Of a DNA stretch of 64,000 bases, positions 50,201 to 56,856 are shown piece after piece (position 1 is the first letter of the stretch; each line of letters begins with the position of its first letter). The stretch is from Bradyrhizobium sp. JYMT SZCCT0428 (GTDB taxonomy: Bacteria > Pseudomonadota > Alphaproteobacteria > Rhizobiales > Xanthobacteraceae). The DNA lies in NCBI RefSeq assembly GCF_018131075.1, contig NZ_JAFCLS010000004.1:1-64000 (forward strand). The letters are read 5' to 3'. The notes under the pieces are model-generated. The model was not told the origin of the DNA and searched no databases. It saw only the letters and a program-made list of their open reading frames with translations. The translations under genes were made by a program, and so were the position numbers.

Positions 50201-50708
50201 ACAGGCTGGTCAGCCGGTCGCAGCGCGTCGCCGCCAGCGCCGAATGATCGCCGTGCAGCGCCAGCGAGATCGGCCCCTCGGGGCCCCCGGTCAGCGCGAT
50301 CAGGTCCTCCGAGTGGCCTTCAAGCCATTCGAGCTTGATGTGCGGAGATTGATGAACCGGCGTCTCCTGGAACGCCCGCGAATTCAGGTGCATCAGGCTG
50401 CGGTAGCCACGCTCGCGTGCCGCCAGCAGCACGATTCGCGCAGGCGCCGTGGCCAGCGCATTGCGCGCGTTGGGATCCTGGTCGCCGAAATCGACCGCGA
50501 GTTCCAGCCCAACGATCGGCTGGATGCCATAGCCCGCCATCTTGTCGGAGAATTCCAGCGCCCCGAACATGTTGTCGGTATCGGTCAGCGCCAGCGCCGG
50601 CTGGCGGTCGGCTTTGGCAAGCTCGCCGAGCTTGGCGATCTTGATCGAACCCTTCAGCAGCGAATAGGCCGAATGAACGTGGAGATGAACGAATCCGGCG
50701 TTGGACAT
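47202..50708 (-). CDS. dnaE: DNA polymerase III alpha subunit DnaE
   Basis: The product has 1168 residues, normal for DnaE1. The PHP domain starts at 'FVHLHVHSAYSLLKGS'. The catalytic Asp residues are in 'MPDFDIDFCQDRR' near residue 410, and 'GPGRGSGAGSLVAYAL' precedes them. The helix-hairpin-helix and OB-fold regions follow ('VAATVVSRMERRTKTGNKMGIM'). It is the replicative polymerase. The start at 50708 matches the family (MSNAGFVHLH); an upstream opening at 50795 is not supported. Confidence 0.97.
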   Translation of the reverse strand: MSNAGFVHLHVHSAYSLLKGSIKIAKLGELAKADRQPALALTDTDNMFGALEFSDKMAGYGIQPIVGLELAVDFGDQDPNARNALATAPARIVLLAARERGYRSLMHLNSRAFQETPVHQSPHIKLEWLEGHSEDLIALTGGPEGPISLALHGDHSALAATRCDRLTSLFGDRLYVELQRHGIDKERRVESGLIDLAYAKGLPLVATNEPYFASTDDYEAHDALLCIAGGRLIAETDREQLTPDHRFKTRAEMAVLFADIPEALASTVEIAERCSFRPMTRKPILPRFTVGAGSGSDAVGEEAAELKRQAEEGLARRLSVHGLSQGTSEEDYQKRLAFEIDVINRMNYAGYFLIVSDFIKWAKDNDIPVGPGRGSGAGSLVAYALTITDLDPLRFGLLFERFLNPERVSMPDFDIDFCQDRRGEVIDYVQQRYGRDQVAQIITFGTLQARGVLRDVGRVLQMPYGQVDKLTKLVPQNPAAPVTLAAAIESEPKLQAFRDEDPVVARAFDIAQRLEGLTRHASTHAAGIVIGDRPLSELVPLYRDPKSDMPVTQFNMKWVEPAGLVKFDFLGLKTLTVLDVAVKLLRQRNIHVDLATLPIEDAPSYQMLARGDVVGVFQVESQGMRRALVDMRPDRFEDIIALVALYRPGPMANIPTYCARKHGDEEPEYLHPILEPILKETFGVIIYQEQVMQIAQVMAGYSLGDADLLRRAMGKKIRAEMEKQRAIFVAGAVKNGVPKGQADTIFELLAKFADYGFNKSHAAAYALVSYHTAYMKAHYPVEFLAASMTLELNNTDKLSEFRAEAQRLGIKVEAPNINRSGATFEVGENTIYYALAALKGVGPQAVELIVEERRKGLFTSLADFAARVNPRAINKRVIESLAAAGAFDTLDSNRARVFGGAEAILAACQRSHEASTIGQNDMFGGAADAPTIMLPQIEPWLPAERLRREYDAIGFFLSGHPLDDYATVLKRLRVQSWAEFSRAVKTGATAGKVAATVVSRMERRTKTGNKMGIMGLSDPTGHFEAVLFSEGLAQYRDVLEPGAAVLLQLGAELQGEDVRARVLHAEPLDDAAAKTQKGLRIFVRDTKPLDSIARRLNMPEPVVPGAPKGLPAKPAPAPLGGADGDVSLVIMIDLETEVEMKLPGRFKVSPQIAGAIKAVSGVVDVQTL

Positions 50709-50919
50709 GTCGCTTTGCGGGCTCTTGCATCGTGGCTGGGAGCGATCGTCAGGCTCTCCGGGAAACCTTCCCGGGCGCCGACTCGCCGGCTCCAATGGTG
50801 ATGCGTTGGGCTAGCGAAGTCCACGCGGAACGCTCAGCTGGCCCCCGCCATCCGGCTTTTCCCCAAGGGGCTGTCGAAGCCTGTTTTGGGGGTACGCCGG
50901 CGCCGATCCCGCTCCCACC

Positions 50920-51018
50920 TCAGAGCTGGGGAATCAGCTGGGCCCACACCGCAATCATCCCGACAAACAGCGTAATCGACGCCAGAGCAGCGGCTTCTTC
51001 TACAAACATCCTCAACAT
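50920..51018 (-). CDS. 32-residue membrane peptide under LexA control
   Basis: The product is 32 residues: a short N terminus with Arg and two Glu (MLRMFVEEAAAL), then one membrane segment (ASITLFVGMIAVWAQLI). The ATG at 51018 has GGAG seven bases upstream, so translation is well supported. Two exact LexA boxes lie 21-53 bases before the start and overlap a TTGACT / ACAATG promoter. SOS-induced single-pass peptides of about this size are known as division inhibitors (SidA of Caulobacter) or toxins (TisB of E. coli). By place, size and control this is a candidate of that kind, but no direct homology is claimed. The frame open to 51111 is promoter sequence. Confidence 0.68.
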   Translation of the reverse strand: MLRMFVEEAAALASITLFVGMIAVWAQLIPQL

Positions 51019-51038
51019 CGCAGGCACTCCCGATCCAA

Positions 51039-51053
51039 GAACATATGAGGAAC
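51039..51053. promoter_or_regulatory. LexA box 1 of the 32-residue peptide gene
   Basis: gaacatatgaggaac is an exact GAAC-N7-GAAC box, downstream of the -10 hexamer on the minus strand and 21 bases before the start codon. Confidence 0.85.
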
Positions 51054-51081
51054 ATTGTTCCTTTTTTGTTCTCGGAGTCAA
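51053..51081 (-). promoter_or_regulatory. Putative promoter of the 32-residue peptide gene
   Basis: On the minus strand a -35 hexamer TTGACT (51076-51081) is separated by 17 bases from an ACAATG -10 (51053-51058). Both LexA boxes overlap it: box 2 covers the spacer, box 1 the start region. Repression by LexA would therefore be tight. Confidence 0.6.
51057..51071. promoter_or_regulatory. LexA box 2 of the 32-residue peptide gene
   Basis: gttccttttttgttc is an exact GTTC-N7-GTTC box, three bases from box 1. Together the facing boxes make the palindrome aggaacattgttcct. Confidence 0.85.
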
Positions 51082-51183
51082 GCGCGCCTGACGGGTCCGT
51101 TTGAAGAACAACCCCTGTGGTTAATTCCGGGCCCCGGCCCCCGTCGCAAAGTCCATGATCGCTTGGCGAACTGGTTGGGGTCC

Positions 51184-51390
51184 CTAGGGCGTTTCGGGTG
51201 CCTTGCCGTTCCCGCCTTCCGTCCGAGGACGTTCAATAAGCTCGTAGGTGGGAACGTGGCCGCTATTCCACCACGACTCCAGCGCCGCCCCGCAGACCGT
51301 GCAGACCGCGTCACCCGTTTGCGGTACCAAGAACTTCTCTTCAGTACGTCTGTACTCGGCGCCGCAATTGCATTGAACAATCGTCGCCAT
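51184..51390 (-). CDS. Small zinc-ribbon protein
   Basis: The product has 68 residues. Cysteines in 'QCNCGAEYRR' and 'CTVCGAALESWW' form a two-knuckle zinc ribbon; an acidic, Pro-rich tail follows. No ribosome-binding site is present; the ATG lies six bases after a -10-like CATATT, which suggests a leaderless message. It is the first of four small genes with this arrangement. Confidence 0.78.
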   Translation of the reverse strand: MATIVQCNCGAEYRRTEEKFLVPQTGDAVCTVCGAALESWWNSGHVPTYELIERPRTEGGNGKAPETP

Positions 51391-51396
51391 GCCCCG

Positions 51397-51426
51397 AATA
51401 TGCGCCCGGAACCGGGCGTTTTCCAG
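51397..51426 (-). promoter_or_regulatory. Leaderless-type promoter 1
   Basis: On the minus strand CTGGAA (51421-51426), 18 bases, CATATT (51397-51402), then six bases to the ATG at 51390. The same plan recurs before the next three small genes. Confidence 0.65.
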
Positions 51427-51483
51427 CCAGCAACCCTGCCACAATCAAACTGATCGACTTGGCGACTGGGTGGGGTCGCGGAG

Positions 51484-51738
51484 TCAGATGAGACGCCGCA
51501 TCAGCTTTTCGATGTAGTCATTCACGGCATCTGCAAAGTCGCACTGAGAGCCGGGCCCGGCCGCGTCGCCGTGAGCTTTCACCACCGACCGAACACTTTC
51601 CAGGGCGTCCCTCTGCTGGGGTGCGGGCGTCACGGCGACCAACTCGTCGATGGCATTTTCGGCCAGCGGAATGGCGCTCGTCTTAGCCTCCGCAATCAGC
51701 GGGCTCAGAACCGAGGTGCATTTGTGGACGTTTTCCAT
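51484..51738 (-). CDS. Small hypothetical protein
   Basis: The product has 84 residues, helical and soluble ('MENVHKCTSVLSPLIAEAK' to 'VNDYIEKLMRRLI'). No family is recognised. Support comes from the shared promoter plan: the ATG lies six bases after CATATT, with CTGGCA 18 bases further upstream. No ribosome-binding site is present. Confidence 0.65.
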   Translation of the reverse strand: MENVHKCTSVLSPLIAEAKTSAIPLAENAIDELVAVTPAPQQRDALESVRSVVKAHGDAAGPGSQCDFADAVNDYIEKLMRRLI

Positions 51739-51744
51739 ACCCCA

Positions 51745-51774
51745 AATATGAGCCCGGCCCGGCGCGTTTGCCAG
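51745..51774 (-). promoter_or_regulatory. Leaderless-type promoter 2
   Basis: On the minus strand CTGGCA (51769-51774), 18 bases, CATATT (51745-51750), then six bases to the ATG at 51738. Confidence 0.65.
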
Positions 51775-51794
51775 CCCTCAGGGAACGTTGCTTG

Positions 51795-51950
51795 TCACTG
51801 GCACGACATCCCCGCCTCCATCGGCCCCCAGAAGCCACATTCCGTGGTGGGGTGATGGGGACCGCGCGCGTGAAGTCGGCCGTTGAAAATCAGCAGGGCT
51901 GCGACGGCGAGAAGGACGGCTGAAACGATGATGGAGAATCTTATTTTCAT
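51795..51950 (-). CDS. Small exported or membrane protein
   Basis: The product has 51 residues. A basic start and hydrophobic segment ('MKIRFSIIVSAVLLAVAALL') form a signal peptide or anchor; the rest is His-rich and holds two Cys ('GPHHPTTECGFWGPMEAGMSC'), which could bind a metal. The ATG lies six bases after CATATT, as in its neighbours. Confidence 0.65.
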   Translation of the reverse strand: MKIRFSIIVSAVLLAVAALLIFNGRLHARGPHHPTTECGFWGPMEAGMSCQ

Positions 51951-51956
51951 GTCCCG

Positions 51957-51986
51957 AATATGCCTTCGGGAGCTGAGCAATTCCAG
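51957..51986 (-). promoter_or_regulatory. Leaderless-type promoter 3
   Basis: On the minus strand CTGGAA (51981-51986), 18 bases, CATATT (51957-51962), then six bases to the ATG at 51950. Confidence 0.65.
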
Positions 51987-51995
51987 CCCGCGCGG

Positions 51996-52211
51996 CTAGG
52001 CCGTCTTCCGTCCAAAGACCGGCGAGGTCTTCTTGACCGGCTTCCAGCCGAAATAATCATGGGTACCGGACCAGGCGTGGACTTCGGTCTGGCAGACCAT
52101 GCATTCGAATTTGCCCGAATGCTTGTGCTGATGCTGCTCCCTCGTCGCGGAGTAATCCATTCCGCAACCGGGGCAGGTAAATTCTTCTGTGGTCCAGATG
52201 CTGCTTGCCAT
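51996..52211 (-). CDS. Small zinc-ribbon protein
   Basis: The product has 71 residues. 'FTCPGCGMDY' and 'FECMVCQTEVHAW' are the two Cys knuckles, with a His-rich stretch between (REQHQHKHSG). 'TEVHAWSGTHDYFGW' recalls 'LESWWNSGHVPTYEL' of the zinc ribbon at 51184-51390, so the two may be related. The ATG lies six bases after CATAGT. Confidence 0.78.
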   Translation of the reverse strand: MASSIWTTEEFTCPGCGMDYSATREQHQHKHSGKFECMVCQTEVHAWSGTHDYFGWKPVKKTSPVFGRKTA

Positions 52212-52217
52212 TGCGCA

Positions 52218-52246
52218 ACTATGCGCCGGCGGCGGGGCGATTCAAG
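52218..52246 (-). promoter_or_regulatory. Leaderless-type promoter 4
   Basis: On the minus strand CTTGAA (52241-52246), 17 bases, CATAGT (52218-52223), then six bases to the ATG at 52211. CTTGAA with a C-A-T-A-x-T element resembles heat-shock sigma (RpoH) promoters. Confidence 0.6.
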
Positions 52247-52337
52247 TCCGCGAAGTTCCTGTAGTTAAGGGCGCGATAAATGGACTTGCGCTCTCGCGTT
52301 AACAAAAACTTCCGCAATGTCGAACCAGTGGGCCAAC

Positions 52338-52366
52338 AAAAAAGCCCCGGGCGACGCCCGGGGCTT
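52338..52366 (-). terminator. Rho-independent terminator of the outer-membrane protein gene
   Basis: A perfect nine-base stem gccccgggc / gcccggggc with a three-base loop is followed on the minus strand by six T. It lies 44 bases after the stop of the beta-barrel gene. Confidence 0.9.
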
Positions 52367-52409
52367 CAATGGTCTCGCTAGCGAGTAGCGAAATCAGTAC
52401 TTAGTTAGA

Positions 52410-53156
52410 TCAGTACTTGGCGATGACCGGGCCGCCGAACTTGTAGTTCAGGCGAGCGGTGACCAGATCGACGTCCTGGCTGACGCGATCGGTGCCGAAG
52501 AACACGCCAGCCGGCGTGGTGAAGGTGTAGGTCCGATCCTGCAGGAAGATGTGGTTGTACTCGACGCCAATCGACCAGTTCGGGGCGAAGCCGTATTCGA
52601 GGCCAGCACCGACCGTGCCACCCCAGCGGGTGTCGTCGCCGGTGGACGCAGCAAGCGCGCCAGCAACGGTGTTGATGTGGTTACGGTTCGAGGTCACAGC
52701 AGCACCGCCCTTGACGTAGAGCAGTACGTTGTTGACGGCATAGCCGACCTGACCGGTGAACAGGCCGAACGCGTCGATCTTCGAATGGTTGACGAAGCCG
52801 GGGAACAGCAGGCTGGTGTTCGAGCCCTTGAAGTCAGCCCAGTTGCCCTGCGCTTCCAAGCCGAACACCCACTGGCCGGCCTGCCAACGATAGCCAACCT
52901 GACCACCGACCGTGCCGCCGGATGCGTCATGGGAACCCTCGGGGCCAACCAGAACGTTGGGAGCGACCGCGGCCCAATCATTGCGGCTCCAACCGCCGCC
53001 ACCGTTGACGCCGATGTAGAAACCACTCCAGTCATACACAGCGGCGATCATCGGCGGCGCCTTGGTGTAGGGACGCGCGGCGAGATCCGCAGCCACTGCC
53101 GGCGCAGCCGCGCCGAGCGCGATCAGACTGGCCGTTACAAGCAAAACCTTCTTCAT
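52410..53156 (-). CDS. Outer-membrane beta-barrel protein (Omp25/Omp31-like)
   Basis: The product has 248 residues. A signal peptide ends in 'AVAA' before 'DLAARPYTKAPP'. 'YDWSGFYIGVNGGGGW' starts the barrel, a hallmark of the rhizobial Omp25/Omp31 family. Alternating strands continue to 'RLNYKFGGPVIAKY'. The ATG at 53156 is preferred to an upstream opening at 53255. A strong terminator follows. Small porin-like or structural surface protein; highly expressed members are common. Confidence 0.93.
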   Translation of the reverse strand: MKKVLLVTASLIALGAAAPAVAADLAARPYTKAPPMIAAVYDWSGFYIGVNGGGGWSRNDWAAVAPNVLVGPEGSHDASGGTVGGQVGYRWQAGQWVFGLEAQGNWADFKGSNTSLLFPGFVNHSKIDAFGLFTGQVGYAVNNVLLYVKGGAAVTSNRNHINTVAGALAASTGDDTRWGGTVGAGLEYGFAPNWSIGVEYNHIFLQDRTYTFTTPAGVFFGTDRVSQDVDLVTARLNYKFGGPVIAKY

Positions 53157-53495
53157 CTTTTTTAATTCCCGTTCCAGTTGGTACAGCCCCCAAGGCCGTG
53201 GCAGCGTCATACCATTGTTCGTTTGAATTACTGTAACTTGGCTGCAACAGCGCACGCGAAACGACTTCAGCGAAAATGTAAGTTAATATTGTGTAACAGG
53301 CACTTTTCGAAACATTGTGTGCACGTTCGCCGCAGAAAAATCACAATGGAACCGCGCAGCGGTATTGCCGTGTGCGATTGTGTTGAAGAGATGGTGCGCG
53401 TGCGCGGCTAAAGATGTTCAACGATCCGTGATCGAAGCGACGAGCGCGCTCCGAGCACAACGAGATTCGAATGCGTGGAGCGATTCCAATTCCAT
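53157..53495. other. Intergenic region upstream of the outer-membrane protein gene
   Basis: The 339 bases are notably A+T-richer than the surroundings around 53255-53345, as expected for a strong promoter of the beta-barrel gene and the end of lolD. No gene is supported. Confidence 0.4.
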
Positions 53496-54194
53496 TCATT
53501 CCAGCTCGACGACCTGGCCATCCACCAGCGACACCCGCCGGTCCATGCGGCCGGCCAATTCCATATTGTGGGTTGCGATCAGCATCGCGACCCGCGTCGC
53601 CTTCACGAGCTGCATCAGGGCGTTGAAGACGTGATCGGCGGTGTGCGGATCGAGGTTGCCGGTCGGCTCGTCCGCCAGCAGCACCCGCGGCGCATTGGCG
53701 ACCGCGCGTGCGATCGCGACGCGCTGCTGCTCACCGCCGGACAGTTCGGCCGGGCGATGGGTGATGCGTTCGCCAAGACCGAGATAGGCCAGGATCTCTG
53801 TTGCGCGCTTGATCGTCTCGTTGCGCTTGAGACCACGGATCATCTGCGGCAGCATGACGTTTTCGAGCGCGGTGAATTCCGGCAGCAGCCTGTGCTGCTG
53901 GTAGACGAAGCCGATGTCGGAACGCCTGATGTGGGTGCGGTCGATGTCTGACAATTGCGAGGTCGGCACTCCCCCGACATAGACCTCGCCGTCATCGGGG
54001 CTTTCGAGCAGGCCCGCGATGTGCAGCAGCGTCGACTTGCCCGAGCCCGACGGCGCCACCAGCGCCACCGACTGCCCCGCCCACAGCGCGAGCTTGGCGC
54101 CGTTGAGAATGGTCAGCGTCGCCTCGCCCTGCGTGTACTGGCGTTTTATCTCGTGGAGATAGACCACCGGTACATCTTCCGCGCCCTCGGCCAT
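53496..54194 (-). CDS. lolD: Lipoprotein-releasing ABC transporter ATPase LolD
   Basis: The product has 232 residues. Walker A is APSGSGKST at 47-55, the signature is '[16 protein letters not shown]', Walker B '[12 protein letters not shown]' and the switch His lies in 'ATHNMEL'. It powers release of lipoproteins from the inner membrane to LolA. The ATG at 54194 has GAGGG upstream; an ATG at 54209 overlaps the permease stop and has none. Confidence 0.95.
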   Translation of the reverse strand: MAEGAEDVPVVYLHEIKRQYTQGEATLTILNGAKLALWAGQSVALVAPSGSGKSTLLHIAGLLESPDDGEVYVGGVPTSQLSDIDRTHIRRSDIGFVYQQHRLLPEFTALENVMLPQMIRGLKRNETIKRATEILAYLGLGERITHRPAELSGGEQQRVAIARAVANAPRVLLADEPTGNLDPHTADHVFNALMQLVKATRVAMLIATHNMELAGRMDRRVSLVDGQVVELE

Positions 54195-54201
54195 TTTGCC
54201 C

Positions 54202-55482
54202 TCACTCATACCGGAGCGCGTCCACGGGATCGAGGCGCGCCGCGCGCCAGGACGGATAGAGCGTGGCCAGGAACGACAGCGTCAGCGCCATGATCACGAC
54301 GGCAGAGGTCTCGCGGAAGGCGATTTCGGCCGGAAGCTTCGAGAGAAAATAGATCTCTCGCGGAAATATGTCGGTGTTGGTGAGCCACGACAGGAATGTC
54401 TGGATCGATTCGATGTTGAGGCAAATCAGCATGCCGACGAAAAAGCCGGTCAGCGTGCCGACCACGCCGATCGCGGCCCCCGTGATCAGGAATATCCGCA
54501 TGATCGAGCCCCGCGAGGCGCCCATGGTGCGCAGGATCGCAATGTCCTGGCCCTTGTCCTTGACCAGCATAATCAGGCCGGAGACGATGTTGAGCGCCGC
54601 GACCAGCACGATCATGGTCAAGATCAGGAACGTCACGTTGCGTTGGACCAGCAGCGCATTGAAGAAGGTCGAGTTGCGCTGCCGCCAGTCGACCAGGAAC
54701 ACCGGCCGTCCGGCCGCCTCCGTCACCAGCCTGCGGAAAGCATCGATCTTGTCCGGATTGGAGGTGAAAACCTCGATCGCGGAGACATCGTCCTTGCGGT
54801 TGAAATAGACCTGCGACTCCGGCAGCGGCATGAATACGAAGCCTGAGTCATATTCCGACATGCCGATCTCGAACACGGCGGCGACCTTGTAGGGCTTGAT
54901 GCGCGGCGTGGTGCCCATCGAGATCACGGCCCCCTTCGGGGCAACCAGGGTGATGCTGTCGCCGGCACGCAATGACAGCGTATCGGCGAGCCGGCGACCG
55001 ATCGCGACGCCCTGCCCCTCGTCGAAGCCTTGCAGCGTGCCCTGCTTGATGTTCCCCGAGATCGAGTTGAGGTTGTTCAGGTCAGCGGCGCGCATGCCGC
55101 GCACCACCACACCCGAGGCGTTGAAGGCCGACGACGCCAGCGCCTGACCGTCAACCACCGGCGCGGCCAGCCGGACACCCTGGATCATGCTGATCCGCTC
55201 GGCGACATCCTTCCAGTCCGTCAGCGGCGATTCCAGCGGCTGAATCAAGAGGTGTCCGTTGAGGCCGAGGATCTTGTCCAGCAATTCCTTGCGAAAGCCG
55301 TTCAACACGGCCATCACGACGATCAGCGTCGCAACGCCGAGCATGATGCCAAGGAACGAAAAACCGGCGATGACGGAAATGAAGCCTTCCTTGCGGCGCG
55401 CCCGCAAGTAACGCCCGGACAACAGCCATTCGAACTGTGAAAACGGCGGGGTACGAACTGTCTCCTTCATGGTCTCACCCAT
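54202..55482 (-). CDS. lolE: Lipoprotein-releasing permease LolC/E, copy A
   Basis: The product has 426 residues with four membrane helices. The first helix '[25 protein letters not shown]' is followed by a large periplasmic domain, then '[22 protein letters not shown]' and the two C-terminal helices, with '[16 protein letters not shown]' at the end, the FtsX/LolE pattern. It is about 90% identical by eye to copy B, the next gene upstream, with equal length. Differences gather in the periplasmic parts ('ISMIQGVRL' against 'INQVQGIRL'; '[13 protein letters not shown]' against 'MTNTELFSPELYF'). Its start overlaps the copy B stop (TGATG); an ATG four codons in is possible. Confidence 0.95.
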   Translation of the reverse strand: MGETMKETVRTPPFSQFEWLLSGRYLRARRKEGFISVIAGFSFLGIMLGVATLIVVMAVLNGFRKELLDKILGLNGHLLIQPLESPLTDWKDVAERISMIQGVRLAAPVVDGQALASSAFNASGVVVRGMRAADLNNLNSISGNIKQGTLQGFDEGQGVAIGRRLADTLSLRAGDSITLVAPKGAVISMGTTPRIKPYKVAAVFEIGMSEYDSGFVFMPLPESQVYFNRKDDVSAIEVFTSNPDKIDAFRRLVTEAAGRPVFLVDWRQRNSTFFNALLVQRNVTFLILTMIVLVAALNIVSGLIMLVKDKGQDIAILRTMGASRGSIMRIFLITGAAIGVVGTLTGFFVGMLICLNIESIQTFLSWLTNTDIFPREIYFLSKLPAEIAFRETSAVVIMALTLSFLATLYPSWRAARLDPVDALRYE

Positions 55483-56762
55483 CACTCGTACCGGAGCGCG
55501 TCGACGGGATCGAGGCGCGCGGCGCGCCAGGACGGATAGAGCGTGGCCAGGAACGACAGCGTCAGCGCCATGATCACCACCGCGGTGGTCTCGCCGAAAT
55601 CGATCTCGGCGGGCAGCTTGGACAGGAAGTAGAGCTCCGGCGAGAACAGCTCGGTATTGGTCATCCACGACAGGAATTGCCGGATCGATTCGATGTTCAG
55701 GCAAACCAGCATGCCGACGAAAAAGCCGGTCAGCGTGCCGACCACGCCGATCGCAGCCCCCGTGATCAGGAATATCCGCATGATCGAGCCCTGCGAGGCG
55801 CCCATGGTGCGCAGGATCGCAATGTCCTGGCCCTTGTCCTTGACCAGCATGATCAGGCCGGAGACGATGTTGAGCGCCGCGACCAGCACGATCATGGTCA
55901 GGATCAGGAACATCACGTTACGTTCGACCTGCAGCGCGTTGAAGAAGGTCGAGTTGCGCTGCCGCCAGTCGACCAGGAACACCGGCCGCCCGGCCGCTTC
56001 CGTCACCAGTTTGCGGAAAGCGTCGATCTTGTCCGGATTGGAGGTGAACACCTCGATCGCGGTGACGTCGTCCTTGCGGTTGAAATAGGCCTGCGACTCC
56101 GGCAGCGGCATGAACACGAAGCTCGAATCATATTCCGACATGCCGATCTCGAACACCGCGGCGACCTTGTAGGCCTTGATGCGCGGCGTGGTGCCCATCG
56201 GGGTCACGGCCCCCTTCGGGGCAACCAAAGTGATGCTGTCGCCGGCATGCAACGACAGCGTATCGGCGAGCCGACGCCCAATGGCAACGCCCTGCCCTTC
56301 GTCAAAACCTTCCAGCGTGCCCTGCTTGATGTTCTTGGCGACCGAGGTGAGGTTGGTCAGGTCCGCGGAGCGTATGCCCCGTACCAGCACGCCCGAGGCG
56401 TTGAAGTAGGAGGACGCCAGGGCCTGGCCGTCCACGACAGGCGCGGCCAGCCGGATGCCCTGAACCTGGTTGATACGCTCGGCGACATCCTTCCAGTCCG
56501 TCAGCGGCGATTCCAGCGGCTGAATTAAGAGATGTCCGTTGAGGCCGAGGATCTTGTCCAGCAGCTCCTTGCGAAAGCCGTTCATCACGGCCATCACGAT
56601 GATCAGCGTCGCAACGCCGAGCATGATGCCGAGGAACGAAAAACCGGCGATGACGGAAATGAAACCTTCCTTGCGACGCGCCCGCAGGTAACGTCCCGAC
56701 AACAGCCATTCGAACTGCGAAAACGGCGGGGTTCGGACTGTCTCGTTCATGGTCTCATCCAT
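55482..56762 (-). CDS. lolC: Lipoprotein-releasing permease LolC/E, copy B
   Basis: The product has 426 residues, same layout as copy A. 'MTNTELFSPELYFLSKLP' in the last periplasmic loop is specific to this copy. The high identity (also at DNA level) marks a recent tandem duplication. One copy per subunit would allow a LolC-LolE heterodimer in place of the homodimer (LolF type) usual in alphaproteobacteria. It lies 94 bases after proS on the same strand. The symbols lolC and lolE are used only to tell the copies apart. Confidence 0.94.
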   Translation of the reverse strand: MDETMNETVRTPPFSQFEWLLSGRYLRARRKEGFISVIAGFSFLGIMLGVATLIIVMAVMNGFRKELLDKILGLNGHLLIQPLESPLTDWKDVAERINQVQGIRLAAPVVDGQALASSYFNASGVLVRGIRSADLTNLTSVAKNIKQGTLEGFDEGQGVAIGRRLADTLSLHAGDSITLVAPKGAVTPMGTTPRIKAYKVAAVFEIGMSEYDSSFVFMPLPESQAYFNRKDDVTAIEVFTSNPDKIDAFRKLVTEAAGRPVFLVDWRQRNSTFFNALQVERNVMFLILTMIVLVAALNIVSGLIMLVKDKGQDIAILRTMGASQGSIMRIFLITGAAIGVVGTLTGFFVGMLVCLNIESIRQFLSWMTNTELFSPELYFLSKLPAEIDFGETTAVVIMALTLSFLATLYPSWRAARLDPVDALRYE

Positions 56763-56856
56763 CTTTCGATAATCCCATGATTCGGGGCCAAATGTGGCCG
56801 GGAATGGCCAAGAATACCCGCCCCCCGTGGATAATCTTTATCCCGCGATCGACCGC

